DNA from: Acinetobacter tandoii DSM 14970 = CIP 107469
GTDB taxonomy: Bacteria > Pseudomonadota > Gammaproteobacteria > Pseudomonadales > Moraxellaceae
NCBI RefSeq assembly: GCF_000400735.1
Contig: NZ_KE007359.1
Span: forward strand, 21,327 to 85,326
Reading direction: 5' to 3'
DNA: 64,000 nucleotides
The notes beneath the pieces were generated by a model. That model did not search any database and was not told where the DNA came from. It worked only from the letters and a program-made list of their open reading frames with translations. Position 1 is the first letter of the stretch. The number at the start of each line of letters is the position of its first letter. Shown here piece by piece: positions 46,038 through 54,479 of this stretch. Both the position numbers and the translations under genes were made by a program.

Positions 46038-47092
46038 TTAGCTTTTTTCTCTAAAAATGTCGGCCACACTGCCTGATCATCAATTTTGATATATGCCACA
46101 CCCGGCAAACCTGTTTTGACTTGTTCAATATTATTGTTTAATAAAGTCGGATCAATTTTCGCTTTAACACGGAACATCAATTTTTGGCGTTCGCTTTCAG
46201 TTTCCACCGATTTTGGTGTGAACTGTGCAGTATCTGCAACAAATGACACTTTGGCAGGAATCACCACATTTTTCGCGGCATCCAACACAATGCGAACTTC
46301 TGTACCAATGGCGATATGCCCTGCGACAGTTTCCGGCAAAAAGAAGGTCATATACACATCAGACAGATCAATCAGATTTAAAACACGTCCACCTGCTGCC
46401 ACCAATTCACCCGGCTGTGCAACACGGAACTGCACTCTTGCTTTTAATGGAGCACGTAATTGCGCATCATCCATATCAAATTTAATACGTTCAATCGATG
46501 CTTTGATTGCATCAACTTGAGAATGAGCCGCTGAAACTTGACTTTTAGAGGCCACGATCGCACCTTGCGCACTTTGCACTTGTGCTTTAGCTGCGCTTAA
46601 TACCGCTGCTACTTGCTGCGCAGAGGCACGTTCATCATCGAGTTGCTGCTTTGATGAGGCTCCCTCTTTGGCTAAAACCTCAGTACGCGCCAAACGGTTT
46701 TTAGCGGCCATCAATTCGGTTTCACGCTGCTGTACCATTGCCTCAGCAGCAGATTTTTCACTAATGCGCATTGACACTTGTGCTTCCGCTGTCGCAATCG
46801 CATCCTGGGCTTGACGCTGTTGTGCTTCCAATTCACGCAATTGGGCCTCTAAAGCAGAAATTTTAACCCGCGCCAAGATTTGACCAGGCTCGACAAAGTC
46901 ACCTTCTTTAACCAAAATTTCTTCTAACTGACCAGATAGCTTACTAGATACGTTAATTTCAGTGGCTTCAATACGTCCATTGCCACTGACTAAGGCATCA
47001 GTGTCTGGCTTATTCATATTTTTCCAGATCAGATAAGCGACCAACCCTAAAACAACGATGAACCCAGCAATGGTTATTTTCTTAAAATTCAT
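46034..47092 (-). CDS. HlyD-type membrane fusion protein (YhiI-like)
   Basis: 352 residues. One N-terminal helix ([18 protein letters not shown]), a biotinyl-lipoyl-like half ([35 protein letters not shown]), a long coiled coil (about 85-205, rich in Ala/Gln), the second lipoyl half ([24 protein letters not shown]) and a beta barrel. It bridges the inner-membrane exporter to the outer-membrane protein. Third gene of the operon, overlapping the next gene by 4 bp (ATGA). Confidence 0.93.
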   Translation of the reverse strand: MNFKKITIAGFIVVLGLVAYLIWKNMNKPDTDALVSGNGRIEATEINVSSKLSGQLEEILVKEGDFVEPGQILARVKISALEAQLRELEAQQRQAQDAIATAEAQVSMRISEKSAAEAMVQQRETELMAAKNRLARTEVLAKEGASSKQQLDDERASAQQVAAVLSAAKAQVQSAQGAIVASKSQVSAAHSQVDAIKASIERIKFDMDDAQLRAPLKARVQFRVAQPGELVAAGGRVLNLIDLSDVYMTFFLPETVAGHIAIGTEVRIVLDAAKNVVIPAKVSFVADTAQFTPKSVETESERQKLMFRVKAKIDPTLLNNNIEQVKTGLPGVAYIKIDDQAVWPTFLEKKAK

Positions 47093-47110
47093 GTTTAATT
47101 ACCCAATATT

Positions 47111-48508
47111 TTAAATTTTTTTTGCAAATGCGGTGTCACCACCCAAGGCAAAATAAAGACTGACATAGGACTGCATTAAGCTACTTTGCGTTTCAATCCA
47201 TTGCTGTTCTGCACTAAGTAAATTGCGCTGTGCATCCAAAACGTCTAAATATCCCACAGCACCGTTGTCATAACGCAGTTGTGCCAGCCGTGCAGTTTCC
47301 TGGAAAGCACTGAGTCCTTGTTTCTGAATCCGTAATTGTTGATCTAAATATTTCTGTTGAACCAGTGCATCAGAGACTTCACGGAATGCGTTCTGTACCG
47401 TCTTTTCATACTCTGCCACTGCAATCTCTTTACGCACTTCTGCTAAGGTCAAATTATTTTTTAGACGACCCGCAGTAAAAATCGGCACACTGATACTTGG
47501 AGCAAACGACCAAACACTGCTGCCAGATTTAAATAAATCGTCTAAATCTGCACTGGCTGTTCCAAAACTGCCCGTCAGTGCGATACGTGGAAAAAATGCT
47601 GCGCGTGCCGCATAGATATTGGCATGCTTAGATTTAAGCATTGCTTCCGCAGCATGAATATCAGGACGGTTCAACAATAAGTCTGAAGGCAAACCCGTTT
47701 GTAGCATACTTGTTTTAAAAGTCACTTGATCTAAATCTGTTTTAGGCAAAGAAATCGGCTGTCCCACCAATTGCACTAAATAGTTTGCAGTCAGTGCACG
47801 GGATTTCTGTATTTCAGCCACTAAAGCTTGACCATTACTGAGCATTGTTTTTGCTTGCATGTATTCCACTTTAGAGCCTGCACCCACCTCAAAACGGCGC
47901 TTAAAAATTCGTACTGATTTTTCATAATTCTGTACAGAGCGCTGAGCAAAATGGATGCGTTTATCCAGTTCAGATAACGTTAAATAACTTTGAACAGTTT
48001 GCTGCATAATACTATTGCGTGCTGCACGCACATTGCTTTCAACTGCAAGAAATTGCTGCAAAGCCGCTTCATTCAAGCTGCGGATACGACCCCACAAATC
48101 CAGCTCCCATTGGTTCATGCCAAGACCCACAGAATACTGACTGGATGTCACTTCTCTACCGACATAAGATAAGTCGGCAGGCACATGACTGCGTTCCATG
48201 CTCGCAGTACCACCTATATTCGGAAAAAGTTCAGCACGTTGAATGTTATAAGCCGCTTGTGCTTCATGCATACGTAATGAAGCAATCTTTAAATCCTGAT
48301 TCGCCACTAGTGCCAGATCGACAATATTAATAAGTTGTTGATCTTTGACATAATCAATCCAAGAAAGTGCTTGGTAAGAGTGCTGAGTTTGAATCGGATA
48401 ATTATGAGATAAAGAAATTTTAGGCTTTTGATAAGGATCTATTTGTTGACAACCAGTAATACTGAATATAATTAAAAAACTACTATATTTTAATTGGGTA
48501 AATTGCAT
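47111..48508 (-). CDS. Outer-membrane efflux lipoprotein (NodT/OprM family)
   Basis: 465 residues from the ATG at 48508, which has GGGGTGA 8 bp upstream; a GTG at 48520 overlapping tetR is the alternative. Lipobox SITGC after KYSSFLIIF. Two TolC-type repeats of long coiled helices: LALVANQDLKIASLRMHEAQAAYN and the second with LRYDNGAVGYLDVLDAQRNLLSAEQ. RPDIHAAEAMLKSKHANIYAARAAFFPRIALTG near 290 is characteristic of NodT-type proteins. It forms the outer-membrane exit duct for this ABC export system. Confidence 0.93.
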   Translation of the reverse strand: MQFTQLKYSSFLIIFSITGCQQIDPYQKPKISLSHNYPIQTQHSYQALSWIDYVKDQQLINIVDLALVANQDLKIASLRMHEAQAAYNIQRAELFPNIGGTASMERSHVPADLSYVGREVTSSQYSVGLGMNQWELDLWGRIRSLNEAALQQFLAVESNVRAARNSIMQQTVQSYLTLSELDKRIHFAQRSVQNYEKSVRIFKRRFEVGAGSKVEYMQAKTMLSNGQALVAEIQKSRALTANYLVQLVGQPISLPKTDLDQVTFKTSMLQTGLPSDLLLNRPDIHAAEAMLKSKHANIYAARAAFFPRIALTGSFGTASADLDDLFKSGSSVWSFAPSISVPIFTAGRLKNNLTLAEVRKEIAVAEYEKTVQNAFREVSDALVQQKYLDQQLRIQKQGLSAFQETARLAQLRYDNGAVGYLDVLDAQRNLLSAEQQWIETQSSLMQSYVSLYFALGGDTAFAKKI

Positions 48509-48512
48509 AATA

Positions 48513-49208
48513 TTATTCACCCCAAAAATTAACAGAATGATAAAAATGAGAATTTGAAAACATATTTTTTAAATGAATATAAACTAACTGCTTCAATCTA
48601 ATTTCAATATTAAAATTAGGATCTACCATCCAGTTATGAACTAAACCCATCAATGATGTTTTAATAAAATCATGTACCATTTCAATATCTACATTTCGTG
48701 ATAATTCCTCTAGAGCTAATGCTTCTTTAAGCCATTTAATAATGTTTTCCTCACGCATATTATGAGATCTTACCAGATATTCATTTAAAATTTTATTTTG
48801 CTCTAAACCATAAAATCTCAACCAAAAATATGCTCTATATTTTTCACGATACAAATAAAAATCATCTGAAATACTTAAAATAAATGAATTAATAGCATCT
48901 AAACCATATTTATTATTAGTTGCAATTTTAGATTTCTCATTTAACCAGTTTTCCAAATAATTTAAAACTCGAACAAGTAATTGATCCTTAGAACCATAGC
49001 GCCGAGAAACTAAACCGCGACTGTATCCAGCATTCACACCTACTGCCTCTAATGTAACTGCATTAACGCCACCTTCTGATAGAAGCTTAATAGTCTGATT
49101 CACCATCTTAAAATCAGATTCAATTGCTCTAACCTGTGTCTTTTTCTTAAAAAAATCATTATTCAAGTTTTCTTTATGTTCTAAAACAGTTGAAATCTCA
49201 AGACTCAC
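48513..49208 (-). CDS. TetR family regulator of the export operon
   Basis: 231 residues. N-terminal helix-turn-helix from about residue 35 (QTIKLLSEGGVNAVTLEAVGVNAGYSRGLVSRRYGSKDQLLVRVL), then a ligand-binding domain with several aromatic residues (FYLYREKYRAYFWLRFYG). First gene of the operon tetR, outer-membrane protein, hlyD, rbbA-like, yhhJ-like. Such repressors usually control their own operon and are released by the exported compound. Distinctly more AT-rich than the genes it controls. Confidence 0.9.
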   Translation of the reverse strand: MSLEISTVLEHKENLNNDFFKKKTQVRAIESDFKMVNQTIKLLSEGGVNAVTLEAVGVNAGYSRGLVSRRYGSKDQLLVRVLNYLENWLNEKSKIATNNKYGLDAINSFILSISDDFYLYREKYRAYFWLRFYGLEQNKILNEYLVRSHNMREENIIKWLKEALALEELSRNVDIEMVHDFIKTSLMGLVHNWMVDPNFNIEIRLKQLVYIHLKNMFSNSHFYHSVNFWGE

Positions 49209-49511
49209 AACAGCCCCCTTCCAAAGACATATAAAAATATTGCTGTCAACAAATTTTCTGAAAAGAATATAAACTTAAAATAATAAAAGGTCAAAATTTA
49301 TATTATAATATTTTAAATATCAATAAATAACAATAACTTATATTAAACATACTAATAAAAATAATAATAAAAAATACCGATCTTTTTAGTCGGCTTTGTT
49401 TCAATGGCACAAAAAAAGTTGTTGCAAAACAACTTTAACCATAAAAAAATAACATTGACTGTAACTGAATTTATAATTATTTTATTAAAATTTTTTTAAA
49501 CGAGACTTAAA
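49209..49511. promoter_or_regulatory. Divergent promoter region, tetR operon and PPK2 gene
   Basis: 303 bp of AT-rich DNA. It contains AAAGTTGTT-GCAA-AACAACTTT at 49415-49436, a perfect 9-bp stem with GCAA loop, and CCGA/TCGG at 49378-49394. These could be operators (for TetR) or RNA hairpins in the PPK2 leader. TTGACT near 49453 followed by a TATAAT-like stretch (TTTATAAT near 49470) may be the PPK2 promoter. Assignments are tentative. Confidence 0.45.
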
Positions 49512-50930
49512 ATGAATTATCAAGACCTCTCCATTAAATTAATTCAAGAACAATATAAACTCAAGAATTCTAAATCAAAAAGTATATTAGTAATAATTGG
49601 CGGAATTGAACTAACGCGAAAAAATCAATCAATCAAAAAGCTAAGTGAATTAATGGATCCTAGATATTTAAAAATTAAGGCTGAAACCCCAAATAGAGTC
49701 AAAGAAAATAAATTAATTTGGCAACCATACATAAATGACATTCCAAAAAATGGACAAATCCTGTTTTTTTATGGGAATTGGTATACTGATTTACTAGCGT
49801 CAACTATATTAAATGATGAAAAAATACAAAATAATGCATTCAACGAACACTTAAAGCGTATATATGAATTTGAAAGTTACTTAAAAAATAATAATGTAGA
49901 TATTATTAAAGTTTGGTTTGATGTTTCATGGAGCAAAGTAAAAATTCGCACAAAAAATATTGATATTATTAATAAAATCCAAAGAGTTCCACGTTTTACA
50001 TGGGATGATTTTCCACAAAAAAAATGGAAAACTAAAACCTTATACAATCAAATTCAAACTTTAAGAAATAGATTCACCCACGATTGGGTAATCATTAATA
50101 GTGAAAACAATATAGAAAGAAATACACAATTTTCTCAATTAATACTTAAACATCTAAAACTACCACCTGTACAAATTAAGAGTAAATTAAAATATCAGGC
50201 GGCACCTATTCCTTCAAGTTTAACTCAAATAAAAAAAAGTGAAATTAGCCACATAGAGTATAAAAAAACCATTAAACAACTAGAAAGGAAAGTCGCAGAT
50301 GTTCTACGTTATTCATCACATAACGTTGTATTAGTTTTTGAAGGTATGGATGCCGCAGGTAAAGGCAGTTCAATTAAGCGCATCATTAAATTTCTAGGGC
50401 TACACGAATATAATATTCATAGTATTTCAGCACCAGAAAATTTTGAACGATTACGTCCTTATTTGTGGCGTTTTTGGAATAAGCATTCAACGAATGGGGC
50501 ACTTAATATTTTTGATCGCAGCTGGTATGGACGTGTACTTGTAGAACGTGTAGAAGATTTAATTAACCCAATAGAATGGCAAAATGCTTATGAAGAAATA
50601 AATCAGTACGAAAAACAACTGTCTGATACAAATACAATTGTTATAAAATTTTGGCTAGCAATTTCAAAAGATGAACAATTACGTCGTTTTTACAAGCGAA
50701 AAAATACACCTCAAAAAAGCTTCAAATTAACAGAAGATGATTGGCGTAATAGAGAAAAGTGGGATGCCTACTTACAAGCAGCATCAGATATGTTCAAATA
50801 TACGAGCACAGATATTTCTCCTTGGCACATCATTGCCAATGATAGTAAATATGCTGCACGAATTGAAATTTTGCAAACTATCCTTCATAGCGTACAAAAT
50901 AAAAATTTAGGTCACTTAGAAAACTTATAA
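49512..50930 (+). CDS. pap: PPK2-type polyphosphate:AMP phosphotransferase
   Basis: 472 residues made of two fused PPK2 domains. The N-terminal one (about 20-215) is degenerate: its P-loop region IIGGIELTRKNQSIKKL lacks the normal residues. The C-terminal domain (about 250-465) is intact: Walker A FEGMDAAGKGSSIKR, Walker B region NIFDRSWYGRVLVERVE and lid-type RRFYKRKNTPQKSFKLTEDDWRNREKW. This layout matches the Acinetobacter PAP enzyme, which makes ADP from AMP and polyphosphate. It works with ppk1, 11 kb away. Confidence 0.92.
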   Translation: MNYQDLSIKLIQEQYKLKNSKSKSILVIIGGIELTRKNQSIKKLSELMDPRYLKIKAETPNRVKENKLIWQPYINDIPKNGQILFFYGNWYTDLLASTILNDEKIQNNAFNEHLKRIYEFESYLKNNNVDIIKVWFDVSWSKVKIRTKNIDIINKIQRVPRFTWDDFPQKKWKTKTLYNQIQTLRNRFTHDWVIINSENNIERNTQFSQLILKHLKLPPVQIKSKLKYQAAPIPSSLTQIKKSEISHIEYKKTIKQLERKVADVLRYSSHNVVLVFEGMDAAGKGSSIKRIIKFLGLHEYNIHSISAPENFERLRPYLWRFWNKHSTNGALNIFDRSWYGRVLVERVEDLINPIEWQNAYEEINQYEKQLSDTNTIVIKFWLAISKDEQLRRFYKRKNTPQKSFKLTEDDWRNREKWDAYLQAASDMFKYTSTDISPWHIIANDSKYAARIEILQTILHSVQNKNLGHLENL

Positions 50931-50955
50931 GATTATATAAAGATATTTTATAATC
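50931..50955 (+). terminator. Weak hairpin after the PPK2 gene
   Basis: GATTATA and TATAATC, 11-nt loop, directly after the PPK2 stop. AT-only stem, no clear T tract; low certainty. Confidence 0.35.
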
Positions 50956-51060
50956 AAATCAGGTGCCATTAGCATCTCGAAAGAATGAGTCCAAAAGCAT
51001 TTGAAACAGGGCAGAATGAGGCTGTCTCATACTGGGATAACTAGAGCTGTCCCCTATGAA

Positions 51061-51107
51061 CTCAAAATAATAGCCCTCTAGGTAAAGAGGTCCATTTTAA
51101 TTTTGAG
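51061..51107 (-). terminator. Nested hairpin after the disrupted minus-strand gene
   Basis: An outer stem CTCAAAAT/ATTTTGAG encloses an inner stem CCTCT/AGAGG. It lies 11 bp past the stop of the gene fragment at 51119 and reads as its terminator (minus strand, followed by TATTATTTT). Confidence 0.5.
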
Positions 51108-51118
51108 GCTGTATTAAT

Positions 51119-51317
51119 TTAATATTCAACTTCTTTCAGTTCTTTAGCTAATAAAAATTTCCAAGCTCCGTTTTCATCAGGCTTGAAACTATACCTCCAA
51201 TGTGCGAATAAGGCTGAAAACTCAAGTGGGAGATTGATTGCATAGAATATCTGTAACAACTTCTACCTGTTTCAATTGTTTAATTTCCCAAGTAAGAACC
51301 TCTATATCTTCAAATAT
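51119..51317 (-). pseudogene. C-terminal part of a gene disrupted by the recombinase element
   Basis: Read on the minus strand from the element's left tip, the frame gives IFEDIEVLTWEIKQLKQVEV up to CNQSPT and a stop. After a frameshift near 51255-51290 it goes on as LEFSALFAHWRYSFKPDENG and ends KELKEVEY at 51119. Composition is protein-like throughout. The frame is continuous with the N-terminal fragment at 57677-57751 on the other side of the element. I do not recognise the family. Confidence 0.6.
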
Positions 51318-51326
51318 ACAGCATGT
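51318..51326. repeat. Left terminal inverted repeat
   Basis: ACAGCATGT, exact reverse complement of the right tip at 57667-57675. Similarity stops directly inside both repeats. Confidence 0.6.
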
Positions 51327-51483
51327 TATAGGTTGTTATTTAGTTCTTAAAATTATATAAAAATAACAATATATTGTATATTAATTGTAAATATACACAA
51401 GATATGGGGTATATCAATCTTGTTTAATATTTCAAAAAATTATAAGAATATTCAATTGATTGTTTTTTACACTTATGGGGACT

Positions 51484-52152
51484 ATGGAAACGGCTTTTGA
51501 TTTCAATGAAAAATTTGGCACACCTAAAAAATTGTTGTGTAAAAATTTTAATAAAATCCAAATCAGTGTACATCCTTATTTTTCTGGAATTTATCTTTGC
51601 TATCAAGAGGCTTTTAAATCCTTAAAAACTGATTTGTCTACATTAAATCCAAGTCTCGAACTTCACGTATGGAAAGATCCTAATTTCTCTGGTTTTACCA
51701 TTACAAATAATTTTCAGTGGTTTCTATATTGGTCTCAGCATATACCAAAAAATATTAACGTACTTGTTCATTCTTTTCCTCAAGATGAGGACAAAATTGA
51801 GCTATTAAAAAAAGTGGCAAGTTCAGAATTCATAAAATTTCTGTCCTTTTATCATGAACTGGACCGACTTAACCCTAAAAAAATGCAATCGCTGATTAAT
51901 GCCCATATTTCATCTGAAGTTATCCTGGCTTTAAACAAAGAAAATTCTTTCAAACCTCACCGTACTATGAGCTTGGATCTGCTTGCAGAACTGCTGTCAT
52001 GCACACAAAATCAACTGAATTACCGCAATAAAGTTATAAACCGGAAAAGACAGAATGTGCTTGATCAACTGCAGCAAACCAGTGGAATTGTGCAGCAGCT
52101 TCTAAACAATCCCGACTTCGTTCTCACGCCAGATCAGCTATGGAAAGCATAA
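51484..52152 (+). CDS. First gene of the recombinase trio, unknown domain
   Basis: 222 residues from the ATG at 51484; ATG at 51475 would add three residues. No catalytic motif of a recombinase is present and I recognise no family. It is a soluble protein with the pattern of an alpha/beta N-terminal half (CKNFNKIQISVHPYFSGIYLCYQEAF, LELHVWKDPNFSGFTITNNFQWFLYW) and a helical C-terminal half (SLDLLAELLSCTQNQLNYRNKVINRKRQ, basic). Its stop overlaps the next start by 1 bp (TAATG). Probably an accessory or DNA-binding partner of the two recombinases. Confidence 0.75.
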   Translation: METAFDFNEKFGTPKKLLCKNFNKIQISVHPYFSGIYLCYQEAFKSLKTDLSTLNPSLELHVWKDPNFSGFTITNNFQWFLYWSQHIPKNINVLVHSFPQDEDKIELLKKVASSEFIKFLSFYHELDRLNPKKMQSLINAHISSEVILALNKENSFKPHRTMSLDLLAELLSCTQNQLNYRNKVINRKRQNVLDQLQQTSGIVQQLLNNPDFVLTPDQLWKA

Positions 52153-54479
52153 TGTCAGAATCTAACCCAAGCCATCAAAATGCTGCTGATATTACGCGGG
52201 TATCATTAAAACAGACACTGGAAAAACTCTTTGGTGACGAGCAGCTCCAACGTACCAAACATATTCAATATGTTGCTGATTTACTGATTTCATATCCAAC
52301 TGATCAATGTCTGGAAGGGCTGAATCTCGATCTATTAGATTTTGATCTAGAAACCAGTTCTGTTGTTGCTAGACCCGCTGCCTTGGTCTCCTCTCGAAAA
52401 CATACTGTTCGCGCAACACCAGTCACTTGGTATGTGAACTCAATTGCACAATTAGCAAAGTCAGAAGAAAATGCGTTAATCTGGAATATCCTGGTCTTAA
52501 AAGCAGCAGTTTACCTAATTGCGCTTCCAGACATTCAACCTGAACTTTTTAAAGATGATCACACAGAACATTTCAACACTGTAAAACGTTTATTCCAGCG
52601 CTTCCGTACCGCCAATCGGGTTCTGAGTTCCGAAAAAGAATATCAAAATACTCCTGAATATATGCTTCTTTGGAAAAAGTATCTTAAAGATCCATCCCTT
52701 TCCTTAGTTGAATTTATTCGGTATTTGAATGAGGTTATTGATGAAGAACGTGATAAAGAGTCATCTAATGATTTTATGCAAAACCTGCTCAAAGTGATCC
52801 GCATCACCTTTAATTATGTTTTGGAAAATAAAGCAAAAATTGCCAAAGAGAGCATCGAGACTCAACTGCAACATGAATTTTTAGACGAAGATCAGCTGAT
52901 TGTAGAAAGTTCAGAAATTAAAAAAGGGCAAAAATCTAAAGCTCTCAATATAGAAAAACAACTAGATGACCAAGATACACGTCAAATACTTGTAGACCCA
53001 ACCATCGTTACCCCTCTGGCTGAATATTCAGAATCCAGCCAGAGCTATGTGCTGCCTCTGGTTGCCAAACATATTCAACGAAAAGAACATTTGCTGCCAT
53101 ACAGCAGCCTCTTTCCTAATATCACAAGTATAAGTGCTCTACTTACTGAACTATATAAAAATTACATTGTTGAAATTGAAGAAGACTCTAAAGACAAGGA
53201 TAAAGAAACCAAAAAAAAGAAGGCATCCTTGATCCTGATGCTGTCATTTCTGACCGGAAATAAAATCCAGGAGTGGCTACATCTACAAAGTAAACGTGCT
53301 AAAAAATTGAATTCTCGCCAACAGATCAAGCAAAGCAATGGGCAATATTTTCTGAGAAGTAAATTTTCAATTTTTGAAAATAAGGATTTTGCTTATCCAG
53401 ATGGCTTGCTCAACCAAACAGTTCATCTGGACATCCCGATCCCGAATTCATTTATTGCTTCGCTACGAGATGGTAACACCGTTACGGAAGAGGACATTCA
53501 GCAACATTTGAAACAGCTGAGAGCCAAACTTTATATTCCAAAATTATCATTAATAAGAATTAGCTCTCTTTTACATCAGACTATTTTGCAACGCACTGGA
53601 AATAAACAGCTTGCTGACCTTCTCACCGGTATTGATGCAAATAAGTCTTCTTCTACTTCTTATTGTCATCAAAATATCCTGACTTTACAGACTGAATATG
53701 TCTCAATTTTAAAAGAGCTGTGTGAGTCGTTATCCGATGACTACCAGAATATCGAATATGCTGCAGAAAAAAACTTTGGTAGCCGCAAAGCACCTACTTC
53801 AAATGTGATTCAAAATATCTTTGCCACACTCAAATTCAGAATAATTTCACAAAAAGAAGACGACTGGATAGCAATTTTCAATCATTACAATCTGTGGATG
53901 TGGCATTTCTTGTTGCTCTTTACTGCTGCACGACCCGTCGCTGAATTTCCAGGTTTTTTAAAAAGCTTTAACCTGAAAAGAAAAATATGCATGGTTTCTG
54001 ATAAAGAGGTGGGTGGGCGTCAAGGCTATGGACGTTTAATTCCACTGGGTCATTTTGTCGCACAAGAACTCCAGAAATTCATAGAATTTTTACATTATTT
54101 TAAAACTCAAATTGCTCCTAGTCAGCCAGAAATTCCACAATATATTCAACATATTTTAGAGAGCAAGCTTCCACTTTTGAATATCTTTCAGGATGGTCAA
54201 TGGCACCCATTAAGGCCATCAATTGTAAAAAACTTTCATCCTGAGTTAGGTTTGGAGCATGAAAACTGGCACCGGCATACTGCCCGTGCGTTTCTCAGCA
54301 ATAAAATTAACGAAATTGAAATTTTAGCTTTATTCGGTCATGAACCGATGCAGCAAGAAGCTGCTCATCCTTATTCCAGCTTATCTATTTCACAATATTC
54401 AAGCATTGCTCATATTCTTGAACAAATGAAAGATCATTTTAATATTACCGGTATTGAACTAGATGTCCTCACTCAATAA
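52152..54479 (+). CDS. Large tyrosine recombinase A of the trio
   Basis: 775 residues from the ATG at 52152 (GGA 7 bp upstream; a start at 52140 is possible). The first ~480 residues are helical and match no family I know, with a Lys-rich acidic linker near 345 (EEDSKDKDKETKKKK). The C-terminal domain has catalytic-type residues in order: R594 in LLFTAARPVAEF, K in SDKEVGGRQGYGRLIPLG, H709xxR712 in NWHRHTARAFL, H730 in ALFGHEP and Y741 in AHPYSS. All are present, so it should be active. It overlaps the third gene by 17 bp. Twice the length of a normal integrase. Confidence 0.85.
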   Translation: MSESNPSHQNAADITRVSLKQTLEKLFGDEQLQRTKHIQYVADLLISYPTDQCLEGLNLDLLDFDLETSSVVARPAALVSSRKHTVRATPVTWYVNSIAQLAKSEENALIWNILVLKAAVYLIALPDIQPELFKDDHTEHFNTVKRLFQRFRTANRVLSSEKEYQNTPEYMLLWKKYLKDPSLSLVEFIRYLNEVIDEERDKESSNDFMQNLLKVIRITFNYVLENKAKIAKESIETQLQHEFLDEDQLIVESSEIKKGQKSKALNIEKQLDDQDTRQILVDPTIVTPLAEYSESSQSYVLPLVAKHIQRKEHLLPYSSLFPNITSISALLTELYKNYIVEIEEDSKDKDKETKKKKASLILMLSFLTGNKIQEWLHLQSKRAKKLNSRQQIKQSNGQYFLRSKFSIFENKDFAYPDGLLNQTVHLDIPIPNSFIASLRDGNTVTEEDIQQHLKQLRAKLYIPKLSLIRISSLLHQTILQRTGNKQLADLLTGIDANKSSSTSYCHQNILTLQTEYVSILKELCESLSDDYQNIEYAAEKNFGSRKAPTSNVIQNIFATLKFRIISQKEDDWIAIFNHYNLWMWHFLLLFTAARPVAEFPGFLKSFNLKRKICMVSDKEVGGRQGYGRLIPLGHFVAQELQKFIEFLHYFKTQIAPSQPEIPQYIQHILESKLPLLNIFQDGQWHPLRPSIVKNFHPELGLEHENWHRHTARAFLSNKINEIEILALFGHEPMQQEAAHPYSSLSISQYSSIAHILEQMKDHFNITGIELDVLTQ

